Assembly (NCBI RefSeq): GCF_000314735.2
Contig: NZ_KB375270.1
Location: 3,788,001-3,852,000 of the forward strand
DNA from: Afipia felis ATCC 53690
GTDB taxonomy: Bacteria; Pseudomonadota; Alphaproteobacteria; Rhizobiales; Xanthobacteraceae
Direction: 5' to 3'
Length of the DNA: 64,000 nucleotides
The notes under the pieces were generated by a model. The model was not told where the DNA came from. It was given only the letters and a program-made list of their open reading frames with translations, and did not search any database. Positions 1 through 8,424 of this stretch are shown here, one piece after another. A program made the position numbers and the translations under genes. How positions within the stretch are numbered: the stretch's first letter is position 1; every line of letters starts with the position of its first letter.

Positions 1-1
1 C

Positions 2-1432
2 GCGTATGGCAAGCAAGCGACATCGCCGGATGAACGCCGGCTATGGACGCAGTTCGTAAACAAGTGGGATGAATATAAAGGCACTCAGCTCGCGATCATG
101 AAGATGGTCGATGATGCCTTCGATCCTTACAGTATGTCGTCTCGGGGAAGCACCGGCCTGATTCAGGACGCTTCAGATGCTTACGGTGCGAAAGCGCTCC
201 ATAGCTTTAGTGAGGCTATCGACGTGCTTGATAAAAATATAGAGCTGCATGACCAGGGTGCGAGGCGTGCCGCCGACGAGGCGAACTCGACGTATAAAAT
301 GGCGTGGGTCGTCATTGTAGCGGTCTCGTCGGTCGCTATCCTCCTCGGTATCCTTGCCGTTGCATATGTTATCGGCGGCATTGTTCGTCCTCTTTCGGGT
401 CTAAATGCTACCATGGCGAAAATGGCACAGGGCGATCTGAACAGTGAAATTTCTGGGATCGGCCGGCGTGATGAAATAGGCGCAATGGCTAAGACGATCG
501 GAGTGATTTGCGACCAAGCCCGGCAGGAGGCCATGGATAAGCAGGAAGTGGCCAGCCGAGAAGAAGCTGCCCGCGCTGCCGTCCGAAAAAAGGAAATGGA
601 GCAGGTCGCAGATGCATTCGATGCGGCAACAGGAGCCATCCTTGACGCGGTTTCTTCAGCCTCCGTCGAATTGGAAGCCTCGGCCCATTCACTGACCCAA
701 ACTGCAGGTTCGACCCAGGATCTGTCCAAAGTAGTAGCTAGTTCGTCCGAGTTGGCATCTCAGAATGTCTCTTCGATCGCTTCGGCGGCAGAGGAGATGA
801 GCGCTTCAGTTGCAGAAATTACTCGACAAGTCGAGATGTCGACCCAAATCTCGAGTGTTGGTGTCAGCCAGGCGGTCGAGACAGACGAGCGGATTAAAAA
901 ACTGTCCAGAGCGGCCGCCCGCATCAGTGAAGTTATCGACCTTATCAATGCAATCGCGAGTCAAACCAATCTGCTCGCATTGAATGCAACTATAGAGGCT
1001 GCACGCGCCGGTGAAGCAGGTCGCGGTTTCGCCGTCGTAGCGGCCGAAGTTAAGGAGCTTGCCTCGCAGACCGCCAATGCAACAACGGAAATCGCCCAAC
1101 AGGTTAGCTCCATCCAGGATGCAACAAGCTACTCCGTTGAGTCTATCGCCCAAATCAGCTCGACCATCAGGAAGATGTCTGAAATTACCTTTGCTGTTGC
1201 ATCGGCTGTGCAAGAACAGGGTACGGTAACACGGGAAATCTCGTCGAACATCCAGCAGGCTGCGCTCGCTACGTCTGAAGTTAGCTCAAGCATCTATAAC
1301 GTAAGCTCCGGCGCTACCGAAACAGGCACGGCGTCAGCACAAGTCTTGTCTGCAGCCAAAACTCTTTCGCAGGAGAGTGTCCGGCTCAGGGAGGAGGTAA
1401 GAAAATTTTTGAGCAACGTGCGGGCGGCCTAG
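2..1432 (+). CDS. Methyl-accepting chemotaxis protein, 5' end beyond window
   Basis: The reading frame is open from base 2 with no stop before the first ATG at 98, so the gene begins outside the window. The visible part starts in a helical sensor region (about 60 residues, like the last helix of a 4HB_MCP domain), followed by one membrane segment ([19 protein letters not shown]), a HAMP linker starting at the IVRPLSG motif, and a cytoplasmic signalling domain. The signalling hairpin tip is recognisable ([20 protein letters not shown]), as is the downstream [13 protein letters not shown] stretch. The protein would sit in the inner membrane and signal to CheA/CheW. The C-terminus (KFLSNVRAA) lacks a CheR/CheB-tethering pentapeptide. 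Base composition is less GC-rich than the core genes, in keeping with the accessory block to the right. The ligand cannot be inferred. Confidence 0.93.
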   Translation, partial: AYGKQATSPDERRLWTQFVNKWDEYKGTQLAIMKMVDDAFDPYSMSSRGSTGLIQDASDAYGAKALHSFSEAIDVLDKNIELHDQGARRAADEANSTYKMAWVVIVAVSSVAILLGILAVAYVIGGIVRPLSGLNATMAKMAQGDLNSEISGIGRRDEIGAMAKTIGVICDQARQEAMDKQEVASREEAARAAVRKKEMEQVADAFDAATGAILDAVSSASVELEASAHSLTQTAGSTQDLSKVVASSSELASQNVSSIASAAEEMSASVAEITRQVEMSTQISSVGVSQAVETDERIKKLSRAAARISEVIDLINAIASQTNLLALNATIEAARAGEAGRGFAVVAAEVKELASQTANATTEIAQQVSSIQDATSYSVESIAQISSTIRKMSEITFAVASAVQEQGTVTREISSNIQQAALATSEVSSSIYNVSSGATETGTASAQVLSAAKTLSQESVRLREEVRKFLSNVRAA

Positions 1433-1550
1433 GGCGTTTTGTCATTACCCGGTGCCTTGATGCCGCTGAGACATGTGGCAATGATGCGCATTGTGCACGA
1501 GTTGTTTTGTCGATCAATAGATATAAAGAGATGGCTGGGTGAAAGAGTAA

Positions 1551-1820
1551 TTACCGTCCCGCTTTGGCTGCCTCTTCTGTTGCCAAAGTAGCGATTTTTG
1601 CGACGAGCGCCCACACCGATGACTTGCGATCGTGTTGGAAAATTTTCCCGCACAGTGAATAAGGTGCAGAGTTAGTTATGTGGTTGTACCCTTCCGATAC
1701 CCTCACCGCATAATCACTTACATCTGCAAGATCGCTGAGATTGGCGACGCTCGAAGTTGCGAGCACGCGTGCCCGCGTTTTGTCTCCGCCAGGCCAAATT
1801 TCAATGGTAATCTGCAACAT
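1551..1820 (-). CDS. Conserved small hypothetical protein of Rhizobiales accessory regions
   Basis: Encodes 89 residues. The ATG at 1820 is preferred over a longer frame because GGAGAAAGGA lies directly upstream and the protein then begins MLQITIEIWPGGD. The visible features are a short beta-rich N-terminus, a central acidic segment (SDLADVSDYAVRVSEGYN) and a basic helical C-terminus (SVWALVAKIATLATEEAAK). I recall similar small proteins of unknown function in rhizobial plasmids and genomic islands, but know no assigned activity. It lies 16 bp downstream of the phosphoesterase gene on the same strand, so the two are probably co-transcribed. Its real function is unknown. Confidence 0.72.
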   Translation of the reverse strand: MLQITIEIWPGGDKTRARVLATSSVANLSDLADVSDYAVRVSEGYNHITNSAPYSLCGKIFQHDRKSSVWALVAKIATLATEEAAKAGR

Positions 1821-1836
1821 TCCTTTCTCCGCGCTT

Positions 1837-2613
1837 TTATATCTCGAGAACGTATTTCGGATCGAAATACTGATTCTCGCTCTTCTGACCGGGATTCCAG
1901 GGGCCATAACCCTTAGCGTTGCTCACGATGCGGGTGCGGCCTTTGGTGAAGTCGCGGCTCTCGTGCGTATGGCCGTAGATCCAAAGGTCAACCTGCTCCA
2001 CGAGATCTGAGCAGTCGCTGGCATATGCGGCCGATAGGAGGTCGTTCTCGGAACCAGCTTTGACTGTTTCTCTTAGACATCCGTGATGCGTAACAATGAC
2101 AGTGCGGTCTGCTTGGTAATCCCGCGCGGCTGTAGAGATGAAGTTGCGTGTTTCTATATGTCGAGCGAGTGTATCCGCTGGACGTAGACGTAACTCATGT
2201 CGCTGCTTACGAATCTTACGGTAGTCGTTCATGATTTCGCCAGCGCACTTCATGGCATAGTCACGGTTATCGAACAGAGCGAAATCGGTCCAAAGCGTGG
2301 CGCCCACGAAAAGTATGCGGTCGATCACAACAGCATCATTTTGGAGGATCCGCACATTTGTGCCATTTGCTGCTTTACGTGCTTTCTCCACGGTCCTGTC
2401 GATGTCGTGACCATAAAATTCATGATTTCCAGGAACGTAGATGATAGGTTTGTCCGTGAAGCGTTCAGTTAGCCACGCTATTCCCCTTTCCATCCGCGGT
2501 ATTAAATCGCCGGCGATTATCATGACATCGTGATCTGGTCGTGCCTCACCAATCGGTAGATCCCAACCGCGCGTCAATTCCAGATGCAAATCGGACATTA
2601 TCCAAAGCAGCAC
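1837..2613 (-). CDS. Calcineurin-like metallophosphoesterase (first of two)
   Basis: Encodes 258 residues from a GTG start chosen for the AGAGGATGAT ribosome site just upstream; an internal ATG (2598) would give MSDLHLE. All metal-ligand motifs of the calcineurin-like superfamily are present in order: DLH (SDLHLE), GD (IIAGDL), GNH (VPGNHEFYG), a VTHHG block and GHTH near the C-terminus. It is therefore likely an active dinuclear-metal phosphoesterase, cytoplasmic as no signal peptide is seen. The substrate cannot be told; the family covers nucleotides, phosphoproteins and nucleic acids. A second, divergent member lies about 200 bp upstream on the same strand, sharing the (V/I)G(A/V)TLWTD block in the middle of the domain. 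GC is low compared with the core genome. Confidence 0.88.
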   Translation of the reverse strand: MLLWIMSDLHLELTRGWDLPIGEARPDHDVMIIAGDLIPRMERGIAWLTERFTDKPIIYVPGNHEFYGHDIDRTVEKARKAANGTNVRILQNDAVVIDRILFVGATLWTDFALFDNRDYAMKCAGEIMNDYRKIRKQRHELRLRPADTLARHIETRNFISTAARDYQADRTVIVTHHGCLRETVKAGSENDLLSAAYASDCSDLVEQVDLWIYGHTHESRDFTKGRTRIVSNAKGYGPWNPGQKSENQYFDPKYVLEI

Positions 2614-2809
2614 ATCATCCTCTTTTGTCTTAACCTTAGAGCACCCTCCGCAGGAAAGATTTGGGCTTGTGGCAGTCGGGGATTGCCAAGCTCCGCCATC
2701 TTCTTCTCCGCTTAATCGCGCGACTCGGATCGCCTCAGTCTGCTGGGTAGGTCCCAGGAGTTTGGACTCATCTCGATCTGCTATCTCCCATCAGCTTCTG
2801 CAGAGGGCA

Positions 2810-3661
2810 TCAAAGTTCGATCACTAATTGGGAATTGAACTGCCCTCCCTCGAATGGATTGGCGATTGCTCGTGTCTTGCCGCACCGGACGTCAAATGCA
2901 GCATGTACGTGACCAAAAACCCAGATGTCCGGCCGAAGGTCTTCAGGCAGAACGGGAAGAAGTTCTGAACCGTAGAAGGCAGGTGCCCACCATGGGACCC
3001 CCAGGCCGCGATAGACATCAGCGCAATCGGGGAGTGGGGGATGATGGGTGATTACGATAGTTGGCCCATGGTGGTAGGAGACTAATTCGTCAAGCAAAAG
3101 AGCCTTCTCACGAGCATGTTCTGCAACTGCATCGTAGGGTGTCCACAAACCACTTGAGGTTCTGATAGCTCGGTATTCGCGCGCACCACTACGCCAATGT
3201 CCGGCCATAGCGCGGGCCTCCGCGGCGCACAACTCATGGCGCGGGGTAGATTCTTTCGGTACCCAACGGCTCGCCTGAGCCCAATCCGTCCAAAGCGTAA
3301 CTCCGATGAATCGAGCCTGCTCGAGTTGGCAGACCGGATCGTCCGCACTCAACACCATCACGATGTCCTTATGCGCCCGAGCATTCTGACGTTCAGCTTC
3401 GTCACGAAGGCGTTTAAGGAAGTCGGTGATGGTGTGGGTATCTTCTGGACCGGCCGAATAGAGATCGTGGTTTCCCGGAACGATAATTGCGGGCCTGCCT
3501 TGAGCAAGGGCAACCACACTTTGAACGGCCTGCTCCGGTTGTCCCTCCCAAAGATCTCCAGCGCATATCAGTACATCAAAGGATTCCACGAGCGCTGGAA
3601 TCTCCTCGAGTTTATGCCGCTCGAGGTGGAGATCTGAGATCGGAACGATTCGCATCGCCAT
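2810..3661 (-). CDS. Calcineurin-like metallophosphoesterase (second of two)
   Basis: From the ATG at 3661 it encodes about 283 residues beginning MAMRIVPISDLHLE. An in-frame GTG at 3730 would add 23 residues without homology value, and no start has a strong ribosome site. The motifs DLH, GDLW, GNHDLYS, ITHHPPLPD and GHVH are all present, so the dinuclear metal site looks complete. It resembles the neighbouring phosphoesterase in layout but is longer between the GNH and THH motifs and is clearly diverged, so a recent tandem copy is unlikely. It lies head to head with the XRE regulator at 3808, which could control it from the roughly 150-bp shared intergenic region. Substrate unknown. Confidence 0.86.
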   Translation of the reverse strand: MAMRIVPISDLHLERHKLEEIPALVESFDVLICAGDLWEGQPEQAVQSVVALAQGRPAIIVPGNHDLYSAGPEDTHTITDFLKRLRDEAERQNARAHKDIVMVLSADDPVCQLEQARFIGVTLWTDWAQASRWVPKESTPRHELCAAEARAMAGHWRSGAREYRAIRTSSGLWTPYDAVAEHAREKALLLDELVSYHHGPTIVITHHPPLPDCADVYRGLGVPWWAPAFYGSELLPVLPEDLRPDIWVFGHVHAAFDVRCGKTRAIANPFEGGQFNSQLVIEL

Positions 3662-3807
3662 CGGCACTCGTTGTTTAGTCGCAACATGCTTGACGTCTCC
3701 GGCGACAAATGAAGGATTCAATGCAGCCACCGAGAATCAGTGTCGTTTATAGAAGACAATTGAGGCTAAATTCGTAGCCCCGTCAAACACTCTCACCGCA
3801 CAGGCCA

Positions 3808-4464
3808 ATGCCGTCTCACAAAGTCGACCAGCAGTTTGATATGCGACAAGCCAAGGAGATTGGCGATCGCGTTAAAATTGTCCTTGGAAATGAGAGTGTT
3901 ACTGATTTTTCGAGAAGAGTAGGGATCTCTCGGCAGTGGCTTCACGATATTCTCGGCGGCCGGACGCCCCGCAAAGCCTCTATTGCTACCTTGTCGTCCA
4001 TAAGTGACATTACGGGCTTCAATTTGGAGTGGCTTGTGACGGGGAGAGGTATGCCTAACGAAGGGTGGAGGGCAAAGACAACACTCGTCTCTCGGTTGGC
4101 ACCGAAGATCGGTATCCGGAAGAAGATCATACTTGAGCGCGTCCAAGACGAGCTCGTCTTGGTGCCTATGTCACTTTTAGATGGTTTGGAAAATAAGACC
4201 GACTTAGGAGTTTTGACGCGCGAAACCGTAGATTTAGGCGGCCTTATTGGTCCCTCAGATCAGGTTCTTGTCGATTTGCAAGATCAGAAGCTTATCGATG
4301 GCGGTCTGTTCATTGCCCAAGTTGAAAATCGGCTATTGGCGTGCCGATCAACTAAGGCTCATTCAGTCTGGTTGGTAAGCTCCACCGAAAACCTGGCCGT
4401 CGATTCCCTTATTGCAGAGTACCGCATCATCGGACGAATTCGGCTTGTTTGGAAAAGGGTTTGA
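3808..4464 (+). CDS. XRE-family repressor with LexA/S24-like C-terminal domain
   Basis: Encodes 218 residues. Residues about 15-80 form a Cro/CI-type helix-turn-helix (VTDFSRRVGISRQWLHDILG), followed by the LEWLVTGRG segment typical of phage-type repressors. The C-terminal half has the outline of a LexA/S24 peptidase fold (SDQVLVDLQDQKLIDGGLFI), but the Gly-Asp-Ser-Met serine motif and the usual catalytic lysine are not seen; the expected lysine region reads LLACRST. Self-cleavage therefore seems unlikely, and induction may depend on a ligand or partner. A start at the ATG at 3841 (MRQAKEIG) is possible. It lies divergent from the phosphoesterases and is a reasonable candidate for their regulator (inference). 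Confidence 0.82.
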   Translation: MPSHKVDQQFDMRQAKEIGDRVKIVLGNESVTDFSRRVGISRQWLHDILGGRTPRKASIATLSSISDITGFNLEWLVTGRGMPNEGWRAKTTLVSRLAPKIGIRKKIILERVQDELVLVPMSLLDGLENKTDLGVLTRETVDLGGLIGPSDQVLVDLQDQKLIDGGLFIAQVENRLLACRSTKAHSVWLVSSTENLAVDSLIAEYRIIGRIRLVWKRV

Positions 4465-4574
4465 GCCTTTCCGCTGTTCTGATGTTGGCGGTGCCGGAGC
4501 TATTTGCTCTTCTTTCTGTGGCCCGCCCGAATAATAACTCATAGTACCGCGACGATCGGCTTTTCCATCGCAAG

Positions 4575-4964
4575 TCAACTTTCAAGCCAATTGCGCTCAC
4601 CCTCTAGCCACGCGCCAGCTCGCAAGGCAATTTTGGCTCGTTTAGCCTGTAAAAGATGAACTCGGTGGAGCGCTTCGGGTTCGCCCAGAAAATAGTAACG
4701 ACTTGCGGTCCGCGCCCAGCCTAAATCTTCTGCGAGCCAAAGTAGGATACTCGTCCTGGTTAAGGGGCTGCGGCCCACATTGGGATTAGGGTGACCGGTG
4801 ACTTTGCCCATAAGACGGATTGTATTGTCCGACGCCTCCACAACGGACCAGTTATCGATAGTTGGTGCGCCCGTCAGTTCGGCGCTGGTCGGCCTCCAAC
4901 CTATGATTAGGCTGTTGAGGGTTGCCTCAGCTTCCGTAAGCCAGGTTTTCTTATCTTCAAACAT
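4575..4964 (-). CDS. DUF6634-like hypothetical protein
   Basis: Encodes 129 residues from an ATG at 4964 with GGTAG upstream. The sequence has a Trp-rich helical centre (SILLWLAEDLGWARTASRYYFLG) and a C-terminal tail rich in Arg and Ala (LQAKRAKIALRAGAWLEGERNWL). It resembles small uncharacterised proteins (DUF6634) common on rhizobial plasmids and islands; this recognition is from memory and moderate. No catalytic motif, signal peptide or membrane segment is visible. It stands alone, convergent with the XRE regulator, in the low-GC block. Function unknown. Confidence 0.62.
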   Translation of the reverse strand: MFEDKKTWLTEAEATLNSLIIGWRPTSAELTGAPTIDNWSVVEASDNTIRLMGKVTGHPNPNVGRSPLTRTSILLWLAEDLGWARTASRYYFLGEPEALHRVHLLQAKRAKIALRAGAWLEGERNWLES

Positions 4965-5351
4965 CGAAACTACCGACCTTGCTGTTAATACGAATGCACA
5001 AATCTCGAACTTGATGGACCAATAGTCGGTTGAGAGGAGGACGGTGCTTCATGATATCTTGTCGGTCTGGACATGCCTCATCATCAACGGAATTGAGATT
5101 GAGTTGTAGCCTTTATTGAGCTTCGTAAATCGTAATTACCGCAGTGGCATTCTGAGTAATCCCCGCGGCCGCATCTTATCGGGGGCACCGCAATGTTGAG
5201 TTAGTCGTCGCCGGCCGCTCGCTCGCTACGGCGCTATTTGGAAGCGCGCTTCGCGAGCGGCTCGCTGCGGCGATGTTAGGGACATTGATATCTTATTAGC
5301 TGTGCAGTTAGCCGTAGGGCGACACTAAGACAACAATCGCCGTGGGGTAGA
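4965..5351. other. Gene-free, palindrome-rich stretch at the edge of the accessory block
   Basis: No convincing coding frame is present. Its right part (5215-5275) is packed with symmetric elements: a perfect 12-bp palindrome GAAGCGCGCTTC at 5241-5252, a hairpin GCGAG-CGG-CTCGC at 5253-5265, and two near-identical 13-mers GCTCGCT(A/G)CGGCG at 5221 and 5260. The block abuts the truncated gapR-like fragment. It may be part of an element's end or a decayed regulatory region; no integrase gene is in view. Confidence 0.5.
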
Positions 5352-5471
5352 AAAGGTTTCGACGTTAAGGCGCTGCGGACCATCGTGCGCATGCGCAAGC
5401 AGGACGCCAACGAGCGCGAGGAACAGGAAACCATCCTCGAGACCTACATGCAGGCGCTCGGGATGCTTTGA
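5352..5471 (+). pseudogene. 3' fragment of a gapR-like (DUF2312) gene
   Basis: In this frame the sequence encodes KGFDVKALRTIVRMRKQ followed by DANEREEQETILETYMQALGML and a TGA stop at 5469-5471. This matches the conserved C-terminal end of the GapR/DUF2312 nucleoid-associated family, which is normally about 90 residues. The N-terminal coiled-coil half is missing: upstream the frame carries unrelated sequence (about TLRQQSPWGR) and no start or ribosome site. It is therefore a displaced or truncated 3' end, not a working gene. It sits exactly where the low-GC accessory block gives way to core-like sequence, so it may mark the integration point of a mobile element. Confidence 0.72.
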
Positions 5472-5575
5472 TCGGCGTTCCTGCCACTGCTGGGCAGGTA
5501 CAAGTATAAGATTCGTTAACGCTGCGGCCCTAACCATGGGGAACGGGATAATCTCCCAGAGGCGGCCGGTCGCGA

Positions 5576-6541
5576 ATGAGAGATGAAGCAGACCATGTTT
5601 CAGAACCTCAGTGGGCTCAGGTTTACGCGCGCCTCTATGACCGGGCTTTAGGTCATGCCCGCATCGGCGCATGGGAATGCGAGCTTGAGACAGAGCGTCT
5701 GACCTGGACTTCCGGGGTCTACGAACTCTTCGGATATCCGATGGACAGCCCGCTGCGGCGCGCGAGCATCGTCGATCTCTACGTTCCCGAATCCAGACGA
5801 AACATGGAAATCGCCCGAGCCGAGGTGATCCGTAGTGGCCGCGCCGTTTCGCTCGATACGGAGATCAGGACCTGGGGCGGCGAAAAGCGCTGGATGCGGC
5901 TTTCGATCAATGCGGTCGCGGAGAACGGGCGGCCTGTACGCATCTTCGGTTCCAAGCAGGACATCACCTCAGACCGTCAAGCACTGGAGAGTCTGCGGTT
6001 GCAAGCCGAAACCGATTCACTCACGGGGCTTGCCAATCGCTCCTTGTTTCAGCAGCGCTATCGCGAGGTCATTGGTGACACTTTGAACTATGGGTTTGCA
6101 TCCGCGCTTGCCCTTGTCGATCTCGACCGTTTCAAGGAACTGAACGATACGTTCGGGCATGAGGCCGGCGATGCATGTTTGCGCGAGATCGCAATGCGGT
6201 TGAAACGGGCTTTCTGCAATGCTGGGTTGGTCGCCCGGCTGGGTGGTGATGAGTTCGCGCTCATCCTGCGTGCTCCCACGAATCCCGCCCGGATCGAGAG
6301 CGTATTGGAACAAACGGTTACGATGCTGTGTCGCCCGGTCTTTTGGAATGGTCTTCATCTCGAAATCGGCGCTTCGATTGGAGCTGCGCTGATTGGGCGC
6401 CCGCACCGCCGACGTATAACCGAGTTGTTCGCGGATGCTGACATCGCGTTGTATGCAGCAAAGGCTGCCGGCCGTAACAAGGTCCATCTGTTCAACGATG
6501 AAGTGGGCAGTCGCTCGGTGAATCCAGACGCGGCGGCCTGA
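5576..6541 (+). CDS. PAS-GGDEF diguanylate cyclase
   Basis: Encodes 321 residues. An N-terminal PAS domain (about 28-133, ending in the ITSDRQALE linker) is followed by a GGDEF domain (about 140-310) with an intact active-site motif RLGGDEF at 221-227 and the upstream metal-binding block ALVDLDRFKELND. It should make cyclic di-GMP from two GTP in the cytoplasm, gated by whatever the PAS domain senses. No RxxD inhibitory site is present five residues before GGDEF, so product inhibition at the usual I-site is not expected. There are no membrane segments. It stands alone, convergent with the DUF882 gene. It is probably the first core gene after the accessory block. Confidence 0.92.
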   Translation: MRDEADHVSEPQWAQVYARLYDRALGHARIGAWECELETERLTWTSGVYELFGYPMDSPLRRASIVDLYVPESRRNMEIARAEVIRSGRAVSLDTEIRTWGGEKRWMRLSINAVAENGRPVRIFGSKQDITSDRQALESLRLQAETDSLTGLANRSLFQQRYREVIGDTLNYGFASALALVDLDRFKELNDTFGHEAGDACLREIAMRLKRAFCNAGLVARLGGDEFALILRAPTNPARIESVLEQTVTMLCRPVFWNGLHLEIGASIGAALIGRPHRRRITELFADADIALYAAKAAGRNKVHLFNDEVGSRSVNPDAAA

Positions 6542-6557
6542 CGACGGCCTCTTAAGT

Positions 6558-8147
6558 TTACCGCAGCGCAGCGGTCTGCACGAACGTCGTCGTCGGCATC
6601 GCGGCAACCGCTTGCCCGGCGAAATGATCGCAGGCGGGGCCGATCTGCGGGTCGAGTGAGAACGTGATGGTCACTGCGCGCGCCGGCTTCACGAAATGCG
6701 CGGCCATCGCCCGCATGTCAGGGTCACCCATCACCGACGTGTAAAGCGCGTTGTTGGCGCTCGGCGCGAGCACCATCGCGCGCAGCCAGATGTCGCTTGC
6801 CTGATCGGCGTTGGCGAGGCGCAGCATGGTTGCGGGCGAACGGGACTGGCCGCGCAATGTCTTGCCGACCACGGTGGTCGAATGCACCGACACAGCGGCG
6901 TCGTGCGCGAGCGCCGCAATATGCGTCTGCGGAACCGGTGCGCTGGCGGCGACGATCTTGCTGCGGTCGAGCAGCTGCGGCGAGGCATAGGCCATCGCGT
7001 TGGCGACGTTCGCAGGCAGCGCGGCGGTGGATTGCGGATCGGCGGCGCGGGCCTTCGCGGCGGCAATCTGTTCGGCCGATGCGGGCTTCGGCGTCATCGC
7101 ATCGTCATCCCAGCGGACGCGAGCCTCGATCATCTCGGCCATGGTCTGCGGCTGTTTGGCGGTGGCAGGCTTGGCCGCAACCGGGAGTTCAGCAGGGGCA
7201 GCGGACGCGACACGATAGCTTGCGGTCTGGACCGGGCGTGCGCGCGGCACTGGCACCATCTCGGCGATCTTGTCCTTCACCGCCTCAGCCGCGGAGGCGA
7301 TCACGCTCGGCTTGGCGGCAGCATCAGCGGCGGGTTCAGCAGTCGCTGTGGCGACAGAGGATTCTTCATCGTCCTCAGCCGATTTCCGCCCCTTGAACAG
7401 CGAGGTGAGCAGGCTGCGGCTCGACGTCGTCGTGGCTTCGTCGCCCTTGCGGTGCCGGATTTCGGCGAGCGCGAGGTCGTAGCCCTTCAGCGGGCGTCCA
7501 TCGGTGGGGAGATGGACCGTCTTGCCGTCGGGGAAGACGCGCGCGAGTTGGTCGTGCGTCATACGCGGCCAGTGGCGGACGTTGCCGGTGTCGAGATGCA
7601 CGAAAGGCGAGCCGGAGGTGGGGTAGAAGCCGACGCCGCCGCGTTGCAGGCGAAGTCCGGCGAAGCGGATTTTCTCGAGCGGGACGCCGGGGATGAAGAA
7701 GTCCATCGCATGGCCGAGCATGTGCTGGCTGAAACGGGCGACTCCGGTGTGCGCCGAGCGACGGCGCAGCATGGCGTTGGTCTTGGGCGAGCGATAGGCC
7801 GAGATGATCTGGATCGGCTGCTTGGCGTCGACGTCGCGATAGACCTCCCACAGGATGTCGAACAGATGCGGGTCCATCGTGGTCGAATCCTGGCTTCGCC
7901 AGTCGCGCAGGAAGTGATTGAGCTTCTTTAGCGCGTCGCCGTCATAGCGGCCGTTGCGCTTGAAGGTGACGGTGAGGTCTTCGCCGGAATGGGTGTGGTG
8001 GAAGGAGAGGGTGCGTGTGTCGTTGCTGGCGGTCGCGTCATGTACCGCGCCGGCGCCGGCGAACAGAAGCAGAGTCGCCGCCGCGCTCACCCGCAAGGAG
8101 CGTTGCACAGGCCAAAGTCTTATGCCGCGTGGATGATCGCCCGCCAC
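6558..8147 (-). CDS. DUF882 / peptidase M15-like exported cell-wall protein
   Basis: Encodes 529 residues from a GTG at 8147, chosen for the AGGA ribosome site 8 bases upstream. A hydrophobic segment (VSAAATLLLFAGAGAV) ending near ATA acts as signal peptide or anchor. The DUF882/M15_3 domain follows (about 45-235), with the His/Asp residues of the zinc site visible in the HMLGHAMDFF and FVHLDTG blocks, related to murein D,D-/L,D-carboxypeptidases. The C-terminal half is low-complexity Ala/Pro/Lys-rich and probably disordered, with a small tail of unknown role. It likely acts on peptidoglycan in the periplasm. It lies downstream of, and in the same direction as, the L,D-transpeptidase gene, but a strong terminator at 8341 separates them. 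Confidence 0.88.
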   Translation of the reverse strand: MAGDHPRGIRLWPVQRSLRVSAAATLLLFAGAGAVHDATASNDTRTLSFHHTHSGEDLTVTFKRNGRYDGDALKKLNHFLRDWRSQDSTTMDPHLFDILWEVYRDVDAKQPIQIISAYRSPKTNAMLRRRSAHTGVARFSQHMLGHAMDFFIPGVPLEKIRFAGLRLQRGGVGFYPTSGSPFVHLDTGNVRHWPRMTHDQLARVFPDGKTVHLPTDGRPLKGYDLALAEIRHRKGDEATTTSSRSLLTSLFKGRKSAEDDEESSVATATAEPAADAAAKPSVIASAAEAVKDKIAEMVPVPRARPVQTASYRVASAAPAELPVAAKPATAKQPQTMAEMIEARVRWDDDAMTPKPASAEQIAAAKARAADPQSTAALPANVANAMAYASPQLLDRSKIVAASAPVPQTHIAALAHDAAVSVHSTTVVGKTLRGQSRSPATMLRLANADQASDIWLRAMVLAPSANNALYTSVMGDPDMRAMAAHFVKPARAVTITFSLDPQIGPACDHFAGQAVAAMPTTTFVQTAALR

Positions 8148-8340
8148 TTATCGTCCTGTTGGAACGCCCAGGAAGAGATCCCCGCTACCCCACGCAGCGG
8201 AGATGGTGAATTGTGTGTAACGTCGGCCGGTTAATGGAAAACTACCCCCATCCCCGATCACGCAATCGGGAGCTAACGGGGCGACTATGGCAAAAAATGG
8301 CCGGTATCTATGCCCCGGCGGCCGACAGGGTTAACGCAAA

Positions 8341-8363
8341 GGGCCCCGCTTGCGGCGGGGCCC
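8341..8363 (-). terminator. Intrinsic terminator of the L,D-transpeptidase gene
   Basis: A 9-bp GC stem (GGGCCCCGC with GCGGGGCCC) and a 5-nt loop, followed by TTT on the minus strand, lie 60 bp past the stop codon of the minus-strand L,D-transpeptidase gene. Confidence 0.8.
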
Positions 8364-8424
8364 TGATTTCATTGCGTAAGGTGAATTTCGGAACCGGGGA
8401 ACCCGGGCCGAAAAATTTGTGCGC

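Noticed and set aside
6696..7931. A 411-codon plus-strand frame opposite the DUF882 gene
   Set aside because: Arg/Gly-rich shadow; the minus strand carries conserved M15-like residues.
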